This document shows, in pieces, positions 8,212-16,406 of a stretch of 64,000 nucleotides of DNA. This DNA comes from Pseudemcibacter aquimaris. GTDB lineage: Bacteria; Pseudomonadota; Alphaproteobacteria; Sphingomonadales; Emcibacteraceae. The notes beneath the pieces were generated by a model. That model did not search any database. It was not told where the DNA came from and saw nothing but the letters and a program-made list of their open reading frames with translations. Each line of letters starts with the position of its first letter. Within the stretch, counting starts at the first letter, position 1. Location: NCBI RefSeq assembly GCF_028869115.1, contig NZ_CP079800.1:3013501-3077500 (forward strand). The letters run 5' to 3'. A program made the translations under genes and the position numbers.

Positions 8212-9009
8212 ATGAATATTTCCGACATAGTAAACTTGGCTGATCATCCGATCACAGATCAAACATTCATCGAAAAATGCAAAGAAACACTGGATAAAAC
8301 CGGTGCATTGGTTCTGGATCAGTTTTTAACAAATGATGCCGTTGAATATATCCGTAAAGAAGGCAGTGATAACAAGCACCTCGCCTTTTACTGTCATGAA
8401 GAACACAATGTTTATCTTATGACGCCTGATACGAGCTATCCGGAAGGTCACGCAATGAGAACATCCGTCACATCATCCAAGGGATGCATTCAGGATGATC
8501 AAATTCCGGACGGTTCACCGCTTCATACGCTTTATGATGATCATGATTTTCGAAAGTTTCTTGCAACTGTTCTCGGTGAAGAGGCGCTCTATGATTACGC
8601 AGACAGCCTTTCATCCATAAACCTTCATTACGCAGATGAAGGGCAGGAACTAGGATGGCATTTTGATAATTCATCATTTGCAACCACGCTTCTTATTCAA
8701 CAACCAAATGGGGGCGGTGAATTTGAATATGTGGAAAACATGCGTGATGCGGATAAGGGCGAAATGAATTATGACGGTGTTAAAGAAGTGCTTGATGGAA
8801 ATACCCCCGTCAAACATTTAAAAGCCGACGAGGGCACGCTTGTGCTATTCAGGGGACGTAACGCAATCCACCGCGTTACACCAACCATTGGTGATAAAAC
8901 CCGCATGCTGGTGGTATTGGCGTATAATTCAGAACCGGGCATTGCCATTTCTGAAAAAGCAAGCATGACATTTTATGGACGGGTGGGTGAAATCACCACA
9001 CCCGCCTAA
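8212..9009 (+). CDS. 2-oxoglutarate/Fe(II)-dependent oxygenase, HalD/ArpA-like
   Basis: This cytoplasmic 265-residue protein has a jelly-roll oxygenase core with the full iron triad: H150 and D152 in GWHFDNS, and H220 in AIHRVTP. R231 (KTRMLVVLAY) is placed to bind 2-oxoglutarate. The overall look recalls the family that includes BesD/HalD amino-acid halogenases, but those replace the triad carboxylate with Gly. The Asp here predicts hydroxylation rather than halogenation. The Shine-Dalgarno GAGG overlaps the stop of the preceding permease gene, so the enzyme may act on a small solute imported by that carrier. The substrate is not known. Confidence 0.82.
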   Translation: MNISDIVNLADHPITDQTFIEKCKETLDKTGALVLDQFLTNDAVEYIRKEGSDNKHLAFYCHEEHNVYLMTPDTSYPEGHAMRTSVTSSKGCIQDDQIPDGSPLHTLYDDHDFRKFLATVLGEEALYDYADSLSSINLHYADEGQELGWHFDNSSFATTLLIQQPNGGGEFEYVENMRDADKGEMNYDGVKEVLDGNTPVKHLKADEGTLVLFRGRNAIHRVTPTIGDKTRMLVVLAYNSEPGIAISEKASMTFYGRVGEITTPA

Positions 9010-9024
9010 TCAATCATTGCAATC

Positions 9025-11229
9025 TTATTCCTCACCAGGGTGATAGGAACGAGCGGCGTTTGCCTTTACATCTTCAAGATATAACCATGCTGGTTTATAT
9101 TGTTTTTGGGCAAGCATCGCGGCCTGATCCATATTATTCGGGGAACTTGGATCGGCACTTGCACCAAACACATGGATAGATTTTGATTTTACTTTCTCAT
9201 CACCAGATGGGAAATGCACCACGGCCGTATAGCTGTTACCGCCAGTTTTATAGCGTTTCTTTAATCCGTCACGACGATTATTAAAAACAATCTGACTGCC
9301 GCCGGACCAACCCGGCACACCAACAGTGGCAATGCTTGGTGCGTTATCATCGAAAACAGGGTCCCCTGCTTCATTCAGTGGTGGGCGCTGTGACCTGTTC
9401 ATCTCACCCCATGCCACTTGCCACGTATCAAAATTGTCATTCAGCAGGTCTACTGCACGCTCAAGATAATCAATCACTTCTTCGTCCGTAAATTCTGAAC
9501 CACGTGGTTTTGATCTGTATAATCCTTCAAACCATTCCACATATACGGTTGGTGCAATGCTTTCCAGTGTTGCGACACCATCCCACGCATTTAACATTTC
9601 AATCACTGGTGCAAGTTTTGCCGCACGTTCCGTATTTGATGCTGAGGTCGCGGCATATGCATCATTGATGATCGGTTTTGAAATATCCCATTCGACCATT
9701 GTTGTATCAAGGCTTTCATAAACCCACGTGTCATAATCAAACACTTCATGTTTATTTAAAATCCGTCTCGCGTTGCGCGAACGTGCATTATCCCCTTCGC
9801 GGACCATGTAATATGGGTAATCTTCTTCCTTCGCATCGCTTTCCGACATGCTAGCGTTAAACGGTGTCGTGTTGGTATTTTGCATCATGTTTGAAACAGG
9901 GTTTTTCACCTGCGGCAAATCATAAAGCGAATGATATCCCTGCCAGTCGGCATCAGGGTTACTTCCGTCCACCGCAGTGTTCCAGTCAAACCCGTCCTTA
10001 CGGATTGGAACTGAACCATTATAAATATACCAAATATTACCGTCACGATCCGCATACATGATGTTACCGAAATTCATGCGTTGCGGTTCAATGGCCTTGG
10101 TAAATTCTTCAAGGTTGCTGGCACGTTGCATATTATACCATTGATCAAGCCAACCCGGTTGATCATAAGTGGCGAACATGCCGCTTAAATATTTGCCATC
10201 ACGCATGGCAACCACCGCACCATGATGGGTTTTACGGTATTTGACTTTGCGCACGCCTGCGTCTTTCACTTTAATCTCACCTTCCCATTCGGTAGCTTCG
10301 CGTGTGCCATCACCATATGTATAAGAAAGTGGGTTTTCAGGATCATCAAAATGTTCGATCCAGCTGTCTTCCTGATTGCTAAAATTATCAGTACTCATCC
10401 AGCCAAGGTTTTCACCAAACCCGATATACGGAAGCGGATAACCAAAACGGGCATAACCCGTGAAATTCCATCCTTCATCAGACAGCATATGTGCTTCGTA
10501 TGTTTGACCAATACCAAATGCTGGCAAATGTGGGTTAATGAATAACATGGAACCAGTACCGTCAATTTTTGCACCATTCGCGGCCCAACTGTTTGAACCA
10601 AACTCTTTACGGTCTTCCGGATCAATTTCCGGATAATCCATTTGTGCCATTTCAAGGTCATTGCCATTAATCGCTTCAAATGCAGCGGTTCTTTCATCCA
10701 TTGTGAACCTTAGGCGGCTTAAGAAACCGCCCAGATAATACCAACGACGGATTAACGCCAATGAATACCATGGCTCAACATGATCAAGCAGACGTGTTTC
10801 CAGTTCAGGATGGGTTTCCATATAATAATTGATACCCGCCGCATAACCATCAAGTAATGCTTTAATCGCCGGTGAGGCATTTTCATAATCGCGTTTTGAC
10901 AGTTCATTATTTTCAAAACTATGGACCACCCAATCGGCAATCACCGCATCTTCACCCAGAATTTCGGATAGGCGACCTGTTCCCATAATGAAACCCAGCT
11001 CAAGCTGTTCAAAGTTATCTTCTGCCTGTGCATATCCCATACCAAAGGCCGCATCACCGTCCGTTTTACCGTGGATATGCGGCACACCCCATTCATCACG
11101 GTAAATGGTGACATTCTGCGATCTATGTGCCACTTCCATAGTATCAGTAGATGATGGCTCACTTGTTTGTTCCGAACCGCATGACGCAAGTAAGAAAACA
11201 AAAAACATTGAAATTAAGGCTTTATGCAT
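9025..11229 (-). CDS. Penicillin acylase-family lipoprotein (Ntn hydrolase)
   Basis: This S45-family acylase hydrolyses amide bonds of acylated amines, such as penicillin G or acyl-homoserine lactones. A lipobox (FLLASC, Cys at about residue 17) shows envelope anchoring. The alpha chain and spacer run to about residue 211, where FGSNSWAANG marks the autoprocessing site with Ser212 as the nucleophile. The beta chain contains NPHLP, GSPIGLYP-equivalent and WDG segments. I chose the ATG at 11229 because AGGGG lies at correct spacing and the signal peptide then begins immediately; the upstream ATG adds 18 hydrophilic residues. A perfect palindrome lies about 64 bases upstream. Quorum quenching is possible but unproven. 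Confidence 0.9.
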   Translation of the reverse strand: MHKALISMFFVFLLASCGSEQTSEPSSTDTMEVAHRSQNVTIYRDEWGVPHIHGKTDGDAAFGMGYAQAEDNFEQLELGFIMGTGRLSEILGEDAVIADWVVHSFENNELSKRDYENASPAIKALLDGYAAGINYYMETHPELETRLLDHVEPWYSLALIRRWYYLGGFLSRLRFTMDERTAAFEAINGNDLEMAQMDYPEIDPEDRKEFGSNSWAANGAKIDGTGSMLFINPHLPAFGIGQTYEAHMLSDEGWNFTGYARFGYPLPYIGFGENLGWMSTDNFSNQEDSWIEHFDDPENPLSYTYGDGTREATEWEGEIKVKDAGVRKVKYRKTHHGAVVAMRDGKYLSGMFATYDQPGWLDQWYNMQRASNLEEFTKAIEPQRMNFGNIMYADRDGNIWYIYNGSVPIRKDGFDWNTAVDGSNPDADWQGYHSLYDLPQVKNPVSNMMQNTNTTPFNASMSESDAKEEDYPYYMVREGDNARSRNARRILNKHEVFDYDTWVYESLDTTMVEWDISKPIINDAYAATSASNTERAAKLAPVIEMLNAWDGVATLESIAPTVYVEWFEGLYRSKPRGSEFTDEEVIDYLERAVDLLNDNFDTWQVAWGEMNRSQRPPLNEAGDPVFDDNAPSIATVGVPGWSGGSQIVFNNRRDGLKKRYKTGGNSYTAVVHFPSGDEKVKSKSIHVFGASADPSSPNNMDQAAMLAQKQYKPAWLYLEDVKANAARSYHPGEE

Positions 11230-11292
11230 GGAAAGACCCCTTGATTTTTCTGGTTCATTATTATGGGGTATGAGCTTACCCAATTTGCGTAA

Positions 11293-11308
11293 CTTTTCAA
11301 TTGAAAAG
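11293..11308. promoter_or_regulatory. Perfect 16-bp palindrome upstream of the acylase gene
   Basis: CTTTTCAATTGAAAAG is a complete palindrome in the 110-base gap between the acylase gene and the Fe-S protein gene. It lies about 64 bases upstream of the acylase start, where a repressor operator would be expected. The regulator is unknown. Confidence 0.4.
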
Positions 11309-11339
11309 AAAGGACTTCTAATAACGTTTTCTTGATCTG

Positions 11340-12314
11340 TTAATTTGCCCTCGACGCTTTTTTCTTAGCAATCTTTTTAATCAATCCTTCCTGGATGCCA
11401 GGACGGCTCCAGGGGCAGGCGGCAAGACACATACCGCATCCTGTGCTTTCATTAAAAAACGGCAGACATTTATCAAAATCCACATACCATTTTTCAATAC
11501 CTCTTACCATTTGCTTATCCGCACTGATGGCATCCGGTGGGCAGATATTCTCGCACGCTTTACAATTGATACAGAAATCATCAACACCAAATGTATCCGG
11601 TGTATCAGTAACAAGCGGCATATTGGTTACAAGTCCACCTAGCCTTAAAACGGAACCATTTACCCGGTTTATAAGTGACCCATGCTTACCAAGCTCCCCA
11701 AGGCCGCTTTCAAGGGCAGGTGGAATTAGCTGAATAGGTACATTATTTGATCCGCCATATGAAATGGCGTTCCAACCTTGTTCATGGATCCACGTGGCAA
11801 TGGCATGGGTAACAAGGTGTGCTTCGCCATATTTTTTGACAACCTCGACCGCGGCCGGTGGTTCCGGTGCTGTTTTCAAGTTTTCGAAATCCATGGCAAC
11901 ACCAATGGTAATAACGGTATCATAGGGCACTTCAAAACCGTCAATAATCCATTCAGGTCGCATTTTTGTAATACCAACACATACCGCACCACTATCAAGG
12001 CCGACAGACTTTAATTCATCAGTCCAATTGGCCGATGATTTTTCAATACGGACGCTTGATGCGGGCGGCACTTCTGTATCGCGAATGCGGTCCGTTTCCA
12101 TTTGGGTGCGGTATAAGTCTTCATCCGGGTGGGCGTGCTTTTCAAAAAAATTCATTAATGGGCCGAACGGGGTCATTGATGGCGTTTGCCAATATATGGG
12201 GGATGGCGGCCGAATTTCCGTTTCCCCGCGCCCATTAACATCATTTCCCGATACATCCGGCCATAATGCCATTTGTTCTGCGCTTGGCTTGAAATTTTTA
12301 TATTTATTCTTCAC
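11340..12314 (-). CDS. Short reductive-dehalogenase-like 4Fe-4S protein (QueG/RdhA-like)
   Basis: The C-terminus holds two 4Fe-4S motifs. C248, C251, C254 and C258 (CINCKACENICP) form the first; C283, C293, C296 and C300 (ending in AACPW) form the second. This spacing is that of reductive dehalogenases and epoxyqueuosine reductase. The preceding segment (IPPALESGLGELGKHGSL, about residues 197-214) is characteristic of the RdhA cobamide-binding domain. There is no Tat signal, and 324 residues is much shorter than respiratory RdhA (about 500) or the catabolic fused form. It is therefore a cytoplasmic member, probably B12-dependent, with unknown substrate. No rdhB membrane anchor is nearby. Confidence 0.72.
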   Translation of the reverse strand: MKNKYKNFKPSAEQMALWPDVSGNDVNGRGETEIRPPSPIYWQTPSMTPFGPLMNFFEKHAHPDEDLYRTQMETDRIRDTEVPPASSVRIEKSSANWTDELKSVGLDSGAVCVGITKMRPEWIIDGFEVPYDTVITIGVAMDFENLKTAPEPPAAVEVVKKYGEAHLVTHAIATWIHEQGWNAISYGGSNNVPIQLIPPALESGLGELGKHGSLINRVNGSVLRLGGLVTNMPLVTDTPDTFGVDDFCINCKACENICPPDAISADKQMVRGIEKWYVDFDKCLPFFNESTGCGMCLAACPWSRPGIQEGLIKKIAKKKASRAN

Positions 12315-12373
12315 TTAATGCTCCCTGATTTAAAGCTTACGAATAAATATGGTAACTTTCAAGTATACGGGGG

Positions 12374-14050
12374 TTACCCCTTCGTCATATCGATCAGATC
12401 AACTTTACCATCAAGCACATCACCCGCTTGATATTTTAGCGATTTTCTGAGTTCGACATCAAATTCACGGCTTTCAATTGTCGATAAAACATACCAATTG
12501 GTAATCGTTTCTTCAGGCGTAATTTTAAGGGTCATGTAACCACGCCCTTTTAGGTTCGCGAGCGCCATATGATCAAGATGATCATAATAGGCTTGTTCCA
12601 CTTGTTTTACTTTTGGAAGACGGTCCCCACGGCCCGGCGATGTAATGCCCTGAACGCCAAATTCCGCCCCATAATGCTTGCCACCCTTTTTATCGGTAAG
12701 CGACATAGCCCAAGCACAGTGGGTATCACCCGTTAAAACAATTGGATTGCCATCATGTTTATCAAGCATATCAAGCACGCGTTTACGGGCCGGTTGATAT
12801 CCATCCCAGGCATCCGGATTATAAAAACCACCCTGTTCACGCGCGACCTCGATACTAAGCTGTTCACCCGCCGAAAATGTTTTTATTTCTTCCGGCGTAA
12901 AAACATTATCAAGTGGTGGTTCGGGGCGGTAACTCATGATGATTTGCTGCCCTAATATCTGCCATGGTACGTTTCGACTGGCTGATTGCGCGAGCGTTTT
13001 ATCAAGCCATTTTTCCTGTTCCTGACCGATCAATGATCTTTCTTCTGTCTCAAGGCGTTTGTGAAATGCGGCATAATCCGGTTTGCCATCAACAATTTCA
13101 ACATCACGGCCATATTCAAGCGGTCTTTCACGACCCACAATACGGGTATCAAGCATCGCAAGGGTCGCAAGATCACCAAATTCAAATGACCTAACTGTTG
13201 GCAGGCCCCCTTCGGTCACACGTACTGGCATCCATTCCATATATGCTTTTGCCGCATTTTTTCGGCGTTTCGTCCAGTCGCCCTCATCATCACTATGGTT
13301 CTGCGCCCCTTGGATATAGGCATTATTGGCAAATTCATGATCATCCCATGCGGTAATGAACGGATATTGTCTGTGAATTTCCTGAAGATCTTCATCCGCA
13401 CGGTAAAGTGCATATCTTGTTCTATAATCAGATAATGATTTTATTTCATGTTCAGGGCTAACCAGCCTACCCATTTTGGCGGCATTGGGGGATTGGTAAA
13501 AACCAACCTGATATTCATATATATAATCACCAAGGTGAAGCACCGCATCAAACGGTCCGCTTTCCGCAATCGCACGGTACCCATTAAAATAACCCCATGG
13601 GTAATTTGAACATGACACCACAGCCAAGTTTAATTCATCAAGACCCGATGCGTTCAATGTCTTTGTTTCACCCGTCACAGAGACATTGGAACCAACACGA
13701 AAACGATAAAAATATTTCTGACCCGCTTTTAATCCGGTTGTGTCAACCTTAACAGTAAAATCACGATCAGCATTTGTTTGCGCGTTTCCGTTTTTGACAA
13801 CCAACGAAAAATCGTCCGTTTCTGACATTTCCCATTCAACGGAAATATCACCGGAAAAACCGGCATCTTGCGGCGCAACCCTTGTCCAGATGATAACGCG
13901 GTCCTGTAACGGATCACCACTGGCAACACCATGATCAAATTTGATGTTGGTATATTTTTCCTGCGCACTTGCATTTGTGCTTAAAGCGAGTGCTGCGCCA
14001 GCTGGCACCGATTTCAAAATACCGCGACGTATTTTATTGATTTTTTCCAT
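12374..14050 (-). CDS. phoD: PhoD-family alkaline phosphatase/phosphodiesterase (Tat-exported)
   Basis: The N-terminus has a twin-arginine signal (KIRRGILK at residues 6-13, hydrophobic stretch, then ASAQ). The mature enzyme begins with the PhoD-type fibronectin-like domain (FDHGVASGDPLQDRVIIWTR). The phosphoesterase core follows, with HLGDYIYEY, AWDDHEFANN and LTGDTHCAWAM motifs holding the metal ligands. PhoD enzymes use Fe(III) and Ca(II) and release phosphate from phosphodiesters and monoesters in the periplasm. I placed the start at 14050 because the twin-arginine motif directly follows; an upstream in-frame ATG adds 14 residues. The gene is divergent from a PepSY membrane protein across a region with a Fur-type palindrome. 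Confidence 0.9.
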   Translation of the reverse strand: MEKINKIRRGILKSVPAGAALALSTNASAQEKYTNIKFDHGVASGDPLQDRVIIWTRVAPQDAGFSGDISVEWEMSETDDFSLVVKNGNAQTNADRDFTVKVDTTGLKAGQKYFYRFRVGSNVSVTGETKTLNASGLDELNLAVVSCSNYPWGYFNGYRAIAESGPFDAVLHLGDYIYEYQVGFYQSPNAAKMGRLVSPEHEIKSLSDYRTRYALYRADEDLQEIHRQYPFITAWDDHEFANNAYIQGAQNHSDDEGDWTKRRKNAAKAYMEWMPVRVTEGGLPTVRSFEFGDLATLAMLDTRIVGRERPLEYGRDVEIVDGKPDYAAFHKRLETEERSLIGQEQEKWLDKTLAQSASRNVPWQILGQQIIMSYRPEPPLDNVFTPEEIKTFSAGEQLSIEVAREQGGFYNPDAWDGYQPARKRVLDMLDKHDGNPIVLTGDTHCAWAMSLTDKKGGKHYGAEFGVQGITSPGRGDRLPKVKQVEQAYYDHLDHMALANLKGRGYMTLKITPEETITNWYVLSTIESREFDVELRKSLKYQAGDVLDGKVDLIDMTKG

Positions 14051-14145
14051 GGTTGTTCCCGTTGGTTTATCGTGATTATTTTTTGTGATCATAAATTAGC
14101 TTCATTACAAAAATAAGTAAAATTAATAAAATCTATTTGACTTAA

Positions 14146-14160
14146 TAAGAATCATTCTTA
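14146..14160. promoter_or_regulatory. Fur-type 7-1-7 iron box
   Basis: TAAGAAT-C-ATTCTTA is a perfect 7-1-7 palindrome of the Fur-box kind (compare TGATAAT-N-ATTATCA). A second AT-rich stretch with Fur-like repeats (ATAATAATAATAATTATTA, about 14171-14189) follows at once. It lies between the divergent PhoD and PepSY genes, so iron could control one or both. Confidence 0.6.
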
Positions 14161-14210
14161 ATATTGCTTGATAATAATAATAATTATTAATATTAATATG
14201 AGTGCGCATC

Positions 14211-15341
14211 ATGGAATTTCGCAAGCTGATCTATTGGCCACATCTTATTTGTGGTGTCATTGCTGGTGTTCTAATTTTTATCATGTCTGTTACAGGGGTT
14301 ATTCTGACTTATGAAAGACAGATGATTTCATGGGCAGAAGGCTCATATGACCGTGAAGTTCCAATGGGTGAAGCACCGCTTTCTATTGATGAAATTTTAT
14401 CAAAAAATAACGCCGCTTTTGGCGAAAAGCCGCTACGCAGTGTAAAGCTCGAAAATAATCCTGAAGCTCCGGTTGTTGTGCGCGGTGGCGATTATTACTA
14501 TATCAACCGCTATAATGGTGAAATCTTAGGAAACGGCCCCAAAGGGGTAAAGGGTTTCTTCAGTGATATGCGCAGCTTACACAGATGGCTGCTTATGACC
14601 GGTGAAAACCGTTCAACCGCTCGTATGTTTACGGGTGCTGCCAATTTGATGTTTTTATTTATTGTTATATCAGGAATGTACTTGTGGTTACCTCGCGTAT
14701 TTACAAAAGAAAATTTCAAGAAAATTCTTTTCTTCAGAAAAACAAATTCATCACGTGCCCGCGATTTTAACTGGCATAATGTAATGGGTATTTGGTCTGC
14801 AATTCCGTTGATCGTAATCGTGGCAACCGCGACCGTATTTTATTATTCATGGGCCAATAATCTTGTGTATCAAATGGCCGGCGAAGAACCGCCGGTCAGG
14901 AATAGAGGCGCGCAAAATGCGGGCGCGCCAACATTTGATCAAAACGTTCCCTTTGAAAGTATGTTTGATAAAGCCGTCACCATGCGTGAAAACTGGACAA
15001 CCATCACCATGACATATCCTAAAGCGACCGATGAAAATGTCAGATTTTCAGTTGATACAGGAAATGGCGGCGAACCGCAGAAAAAAGCGGACCTTTATTT
15101 AAGCCGCGCAGATGGTGGCACAGCCAAATGGGAACCATATCAGGATTATTCCACAGGTAAACAAGCCAGATATTTCATCCGCTTTCTTCACACGGGTGAG
15201 GCACTCGGCATAATAGGACAAACAGTGGCGGGTATTGTATCACTCTTTGCAGCCATTCTCGTCTGGACTGGGCTTGCACTCGCATACCGAAAATACATTA
15301 AACCTTTAACAGGTAGAAAAGCAAAAAAAGCACGCGCATAA
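14211..15341 (+). CDS. PepSY-associated transmembrane protein (putative ferric-siderophore reductase type)
   Basis: The protein has four membrane segments in the PepSY_TM order. A first helix follows WPHLICGVIAGVLIFIMSVTG, a periplasmic PepSY region spans about residues 40-125, paired helices cover about 135-155 and 195-215, and a final helix precedes the C-terminal KKARA tail. Conserved histidines (HLICG, LHRWLL, FNWHNVMG, FLHTGEA) may ligate haem. Relatives such as FpvG reduce ferric siderophores at the inner membrane. I prefer the ATG at 14211; a GTG at 14202 adds three residues. A Fur-type box upstream fits an iron role. No TonB receptor is adjacent. Confidence 0.82.
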   Translation: MEFRKLIYWPHLICGVIAGVLIFIMSVTGVILTYERQMISWAEGSYDREVPMGEAPLSIDEILSKNNAAFGEKPLRSVKLENNPEAPVVVRGGDYYYINRYNGEILGNGPKGVKGFFSDMRSLHRWLLMTGENRSTARMFTGAANLMFLFIVISGMYLWLPRVFTKENFKKILFFRKTNSSRARDFNWHNVMGIWSAIPLIVIVATATVFYYSWANNLVYQMAGEEPPVRNRGAQNAGAPTFDQNVPFESMFDKAVTMRENWTTITMTYPKATDENVRFSVDTGNGGEPQKKADLYLSRADGGTAKWEPYQDYSTGKQARYFIRFLHTGEALGIIGQTVAGIVSLFAAILVWTGLALAYRKYIKPLTGRKAKKARA

Positions 15342-15390
15342 ATTACATTTTTCCATAAAATCGCGAGTTGGCTAAAATTGAAAATAATCG

Positions 15391-15405
15391 TTAACAAACC
15401 ATTAA
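15391..15405 (+). promoter_or_regulatory. CtrA-type site (TTAA-N7-TTAA)
   Basis: TTAACAAACCATTAA fits the full CtrA recognition sequence TTAA-N7-TTAA and is followed by C, as in many CtrA sites. It lies about 140 bases upstream of the orphan gene at 15543, in the 200-base gap after the PepSY gene. The rest of that gap is AT-rich without other clear structure. Confidence 0.5.
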
Positions 15406-15542
15406 CTTCTTTTTTTTATCACTGAATATATAGACTAATAAATGCCGCCAAAAGAGCATAAATAGTTTTGAGTATAGTAATAGTATCAGGGCATCACAAA
15501 AATCATAAAAATCCTGATTGAGTTAAGTTGGAGAAGTTAGTC

Positions 15543-16376
15543 GTGTCAGCGATTGAAAGCGTTGCGGGCTCGTTTGCCGGACAATCGGCATATGGTCTAT
15601 CGCACAACCACAACATTAAAGCAGCCCAGGAAAACCAGCTTCAAAAGAAGCAGGACATTAAGTTACGCACCAATCAGGATGCTGTTAATCAAGACCAACA
15701 AAAAACTGAAATCGCGAATACCCGTGATAAAAAAGACATTCGCCTTCGCCACGTAAACAGCCAAACAATTAAAGCGGATAGCGATCATAAGGTTTTTGAT
15801 AATCCTGCTTACGCACAAAAGGCAAGTGGACCGATGCCGGGCAAGCCACTTTTTTCAGCCAACAACATGCTGACACTATTACAGTTTCAAGATAATAAAT
15901 CCGTGAAAATAGACACAGAACGCAGCGTTCAAGATAATAAGCGTATTGCCGTCGGTGTTGAACAAGATAAACTTCGTGGCAAAAGAGATACAAAAGCAGC
16001 ACAAGCAGAGTTTATAGCCCATAAAAAGCTCTATGAAGATACGGCAGCGCCAAAGCCAGAAGATCTCAAACCTCAAATTAATGTGCCGGGTGTAGAGGTC
16101 TCTAAGAATGATCCTTCATCAAAAATTGGGGAACGCCCTGAAGTCACAAATAAGTTAAGAGATGCACGCGCAACACTTAACGAATTAAAATCTGATAATG
16201 AACAGAATGATATCAATCTTTCAAAATCACTAAATAAAGTGGCTGACCGTGCTAAACAAAATCAATCCTTGAACCTGACTATAGAACAAGAAGCACAATA
16301 TCAAGATCAACAAAACGCAAATCTTGAAACAAAGAAAATAGAGCAATCCTTTAAATCCGATACCATCGGTTTTTAA
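15543..16376 (+). CDS. Orphan hydrophilic protein rich in Gln, Lys, Asp and Asn
   Basis: I do not recognise this 277-residue protein. It has no Cys or Trp, no signal peptide and no membrane segment. It is dominated by Q, K, N, D and E, with short repeated themes (NQLQKKQD, NQDQQKTE, NTRDKKDIRLR, QDNK and EQDKLRGKRD). It is probably disordered or coiled-coil. The first 15 residues (SAIESVAGSFAGQSAYG) are small and non-polar, unlike the rest. I placed the start at the GTG at 15543 because GGAG lies ten bases before it; a TTG at 15528 would add five residues. A CtrA-type site upstream suggests cell-cycle or motility-linked expression. It stands alone. Confidence 0.6.
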   Translation: MSAIESVAGSFAGQSAYGLSHNHNIKAAQENQLQKKQDIKLRTNQDAVNQDQQKTEIANTRDKKDIRLRHVNSQTIKADSDHKVFDNPAYAQKASGPMPGKPLFSANNMLTLLQFQDNKSVKIDTERSVQDNKRIAVGVEQDKLRGKRDTKAAQAEFIAHKKLYEDTAAPKPEDLKPQINVPGVEVSKNDPSSKIGERPEVTNKLRDARATLNELKSDNEQNDINLSKSLNKVADRAKQNQSLNLTIEQEAQYQDQQNANLETKKIEQSFKSDTIGF

Positions 16377-16406
16377 TAACAATTTGACGTATTTAAGTGA
16401 CACTGT

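Noticed and set aside
8212-9009. Amino-acid halogenase (BesD-like)
   Set aside because: The iron triad carboxylate is Asp152; known halogenases of this group have Gly at that position, which opens the site for chloride. Hydroxylase chemistry fits better.
11340-12314. Respiratory reductive dehalogenase
   Set aside because: No Tat signal, no RdhB anchor and too short; only the Fe-S and cobamide-like regions match.
14161-14198. Simple ATA repeat tract as a phase-variable element
   Set aside because: The repeat is short and imperfect and fits extended Fur-like sites; nothing shows length variation.
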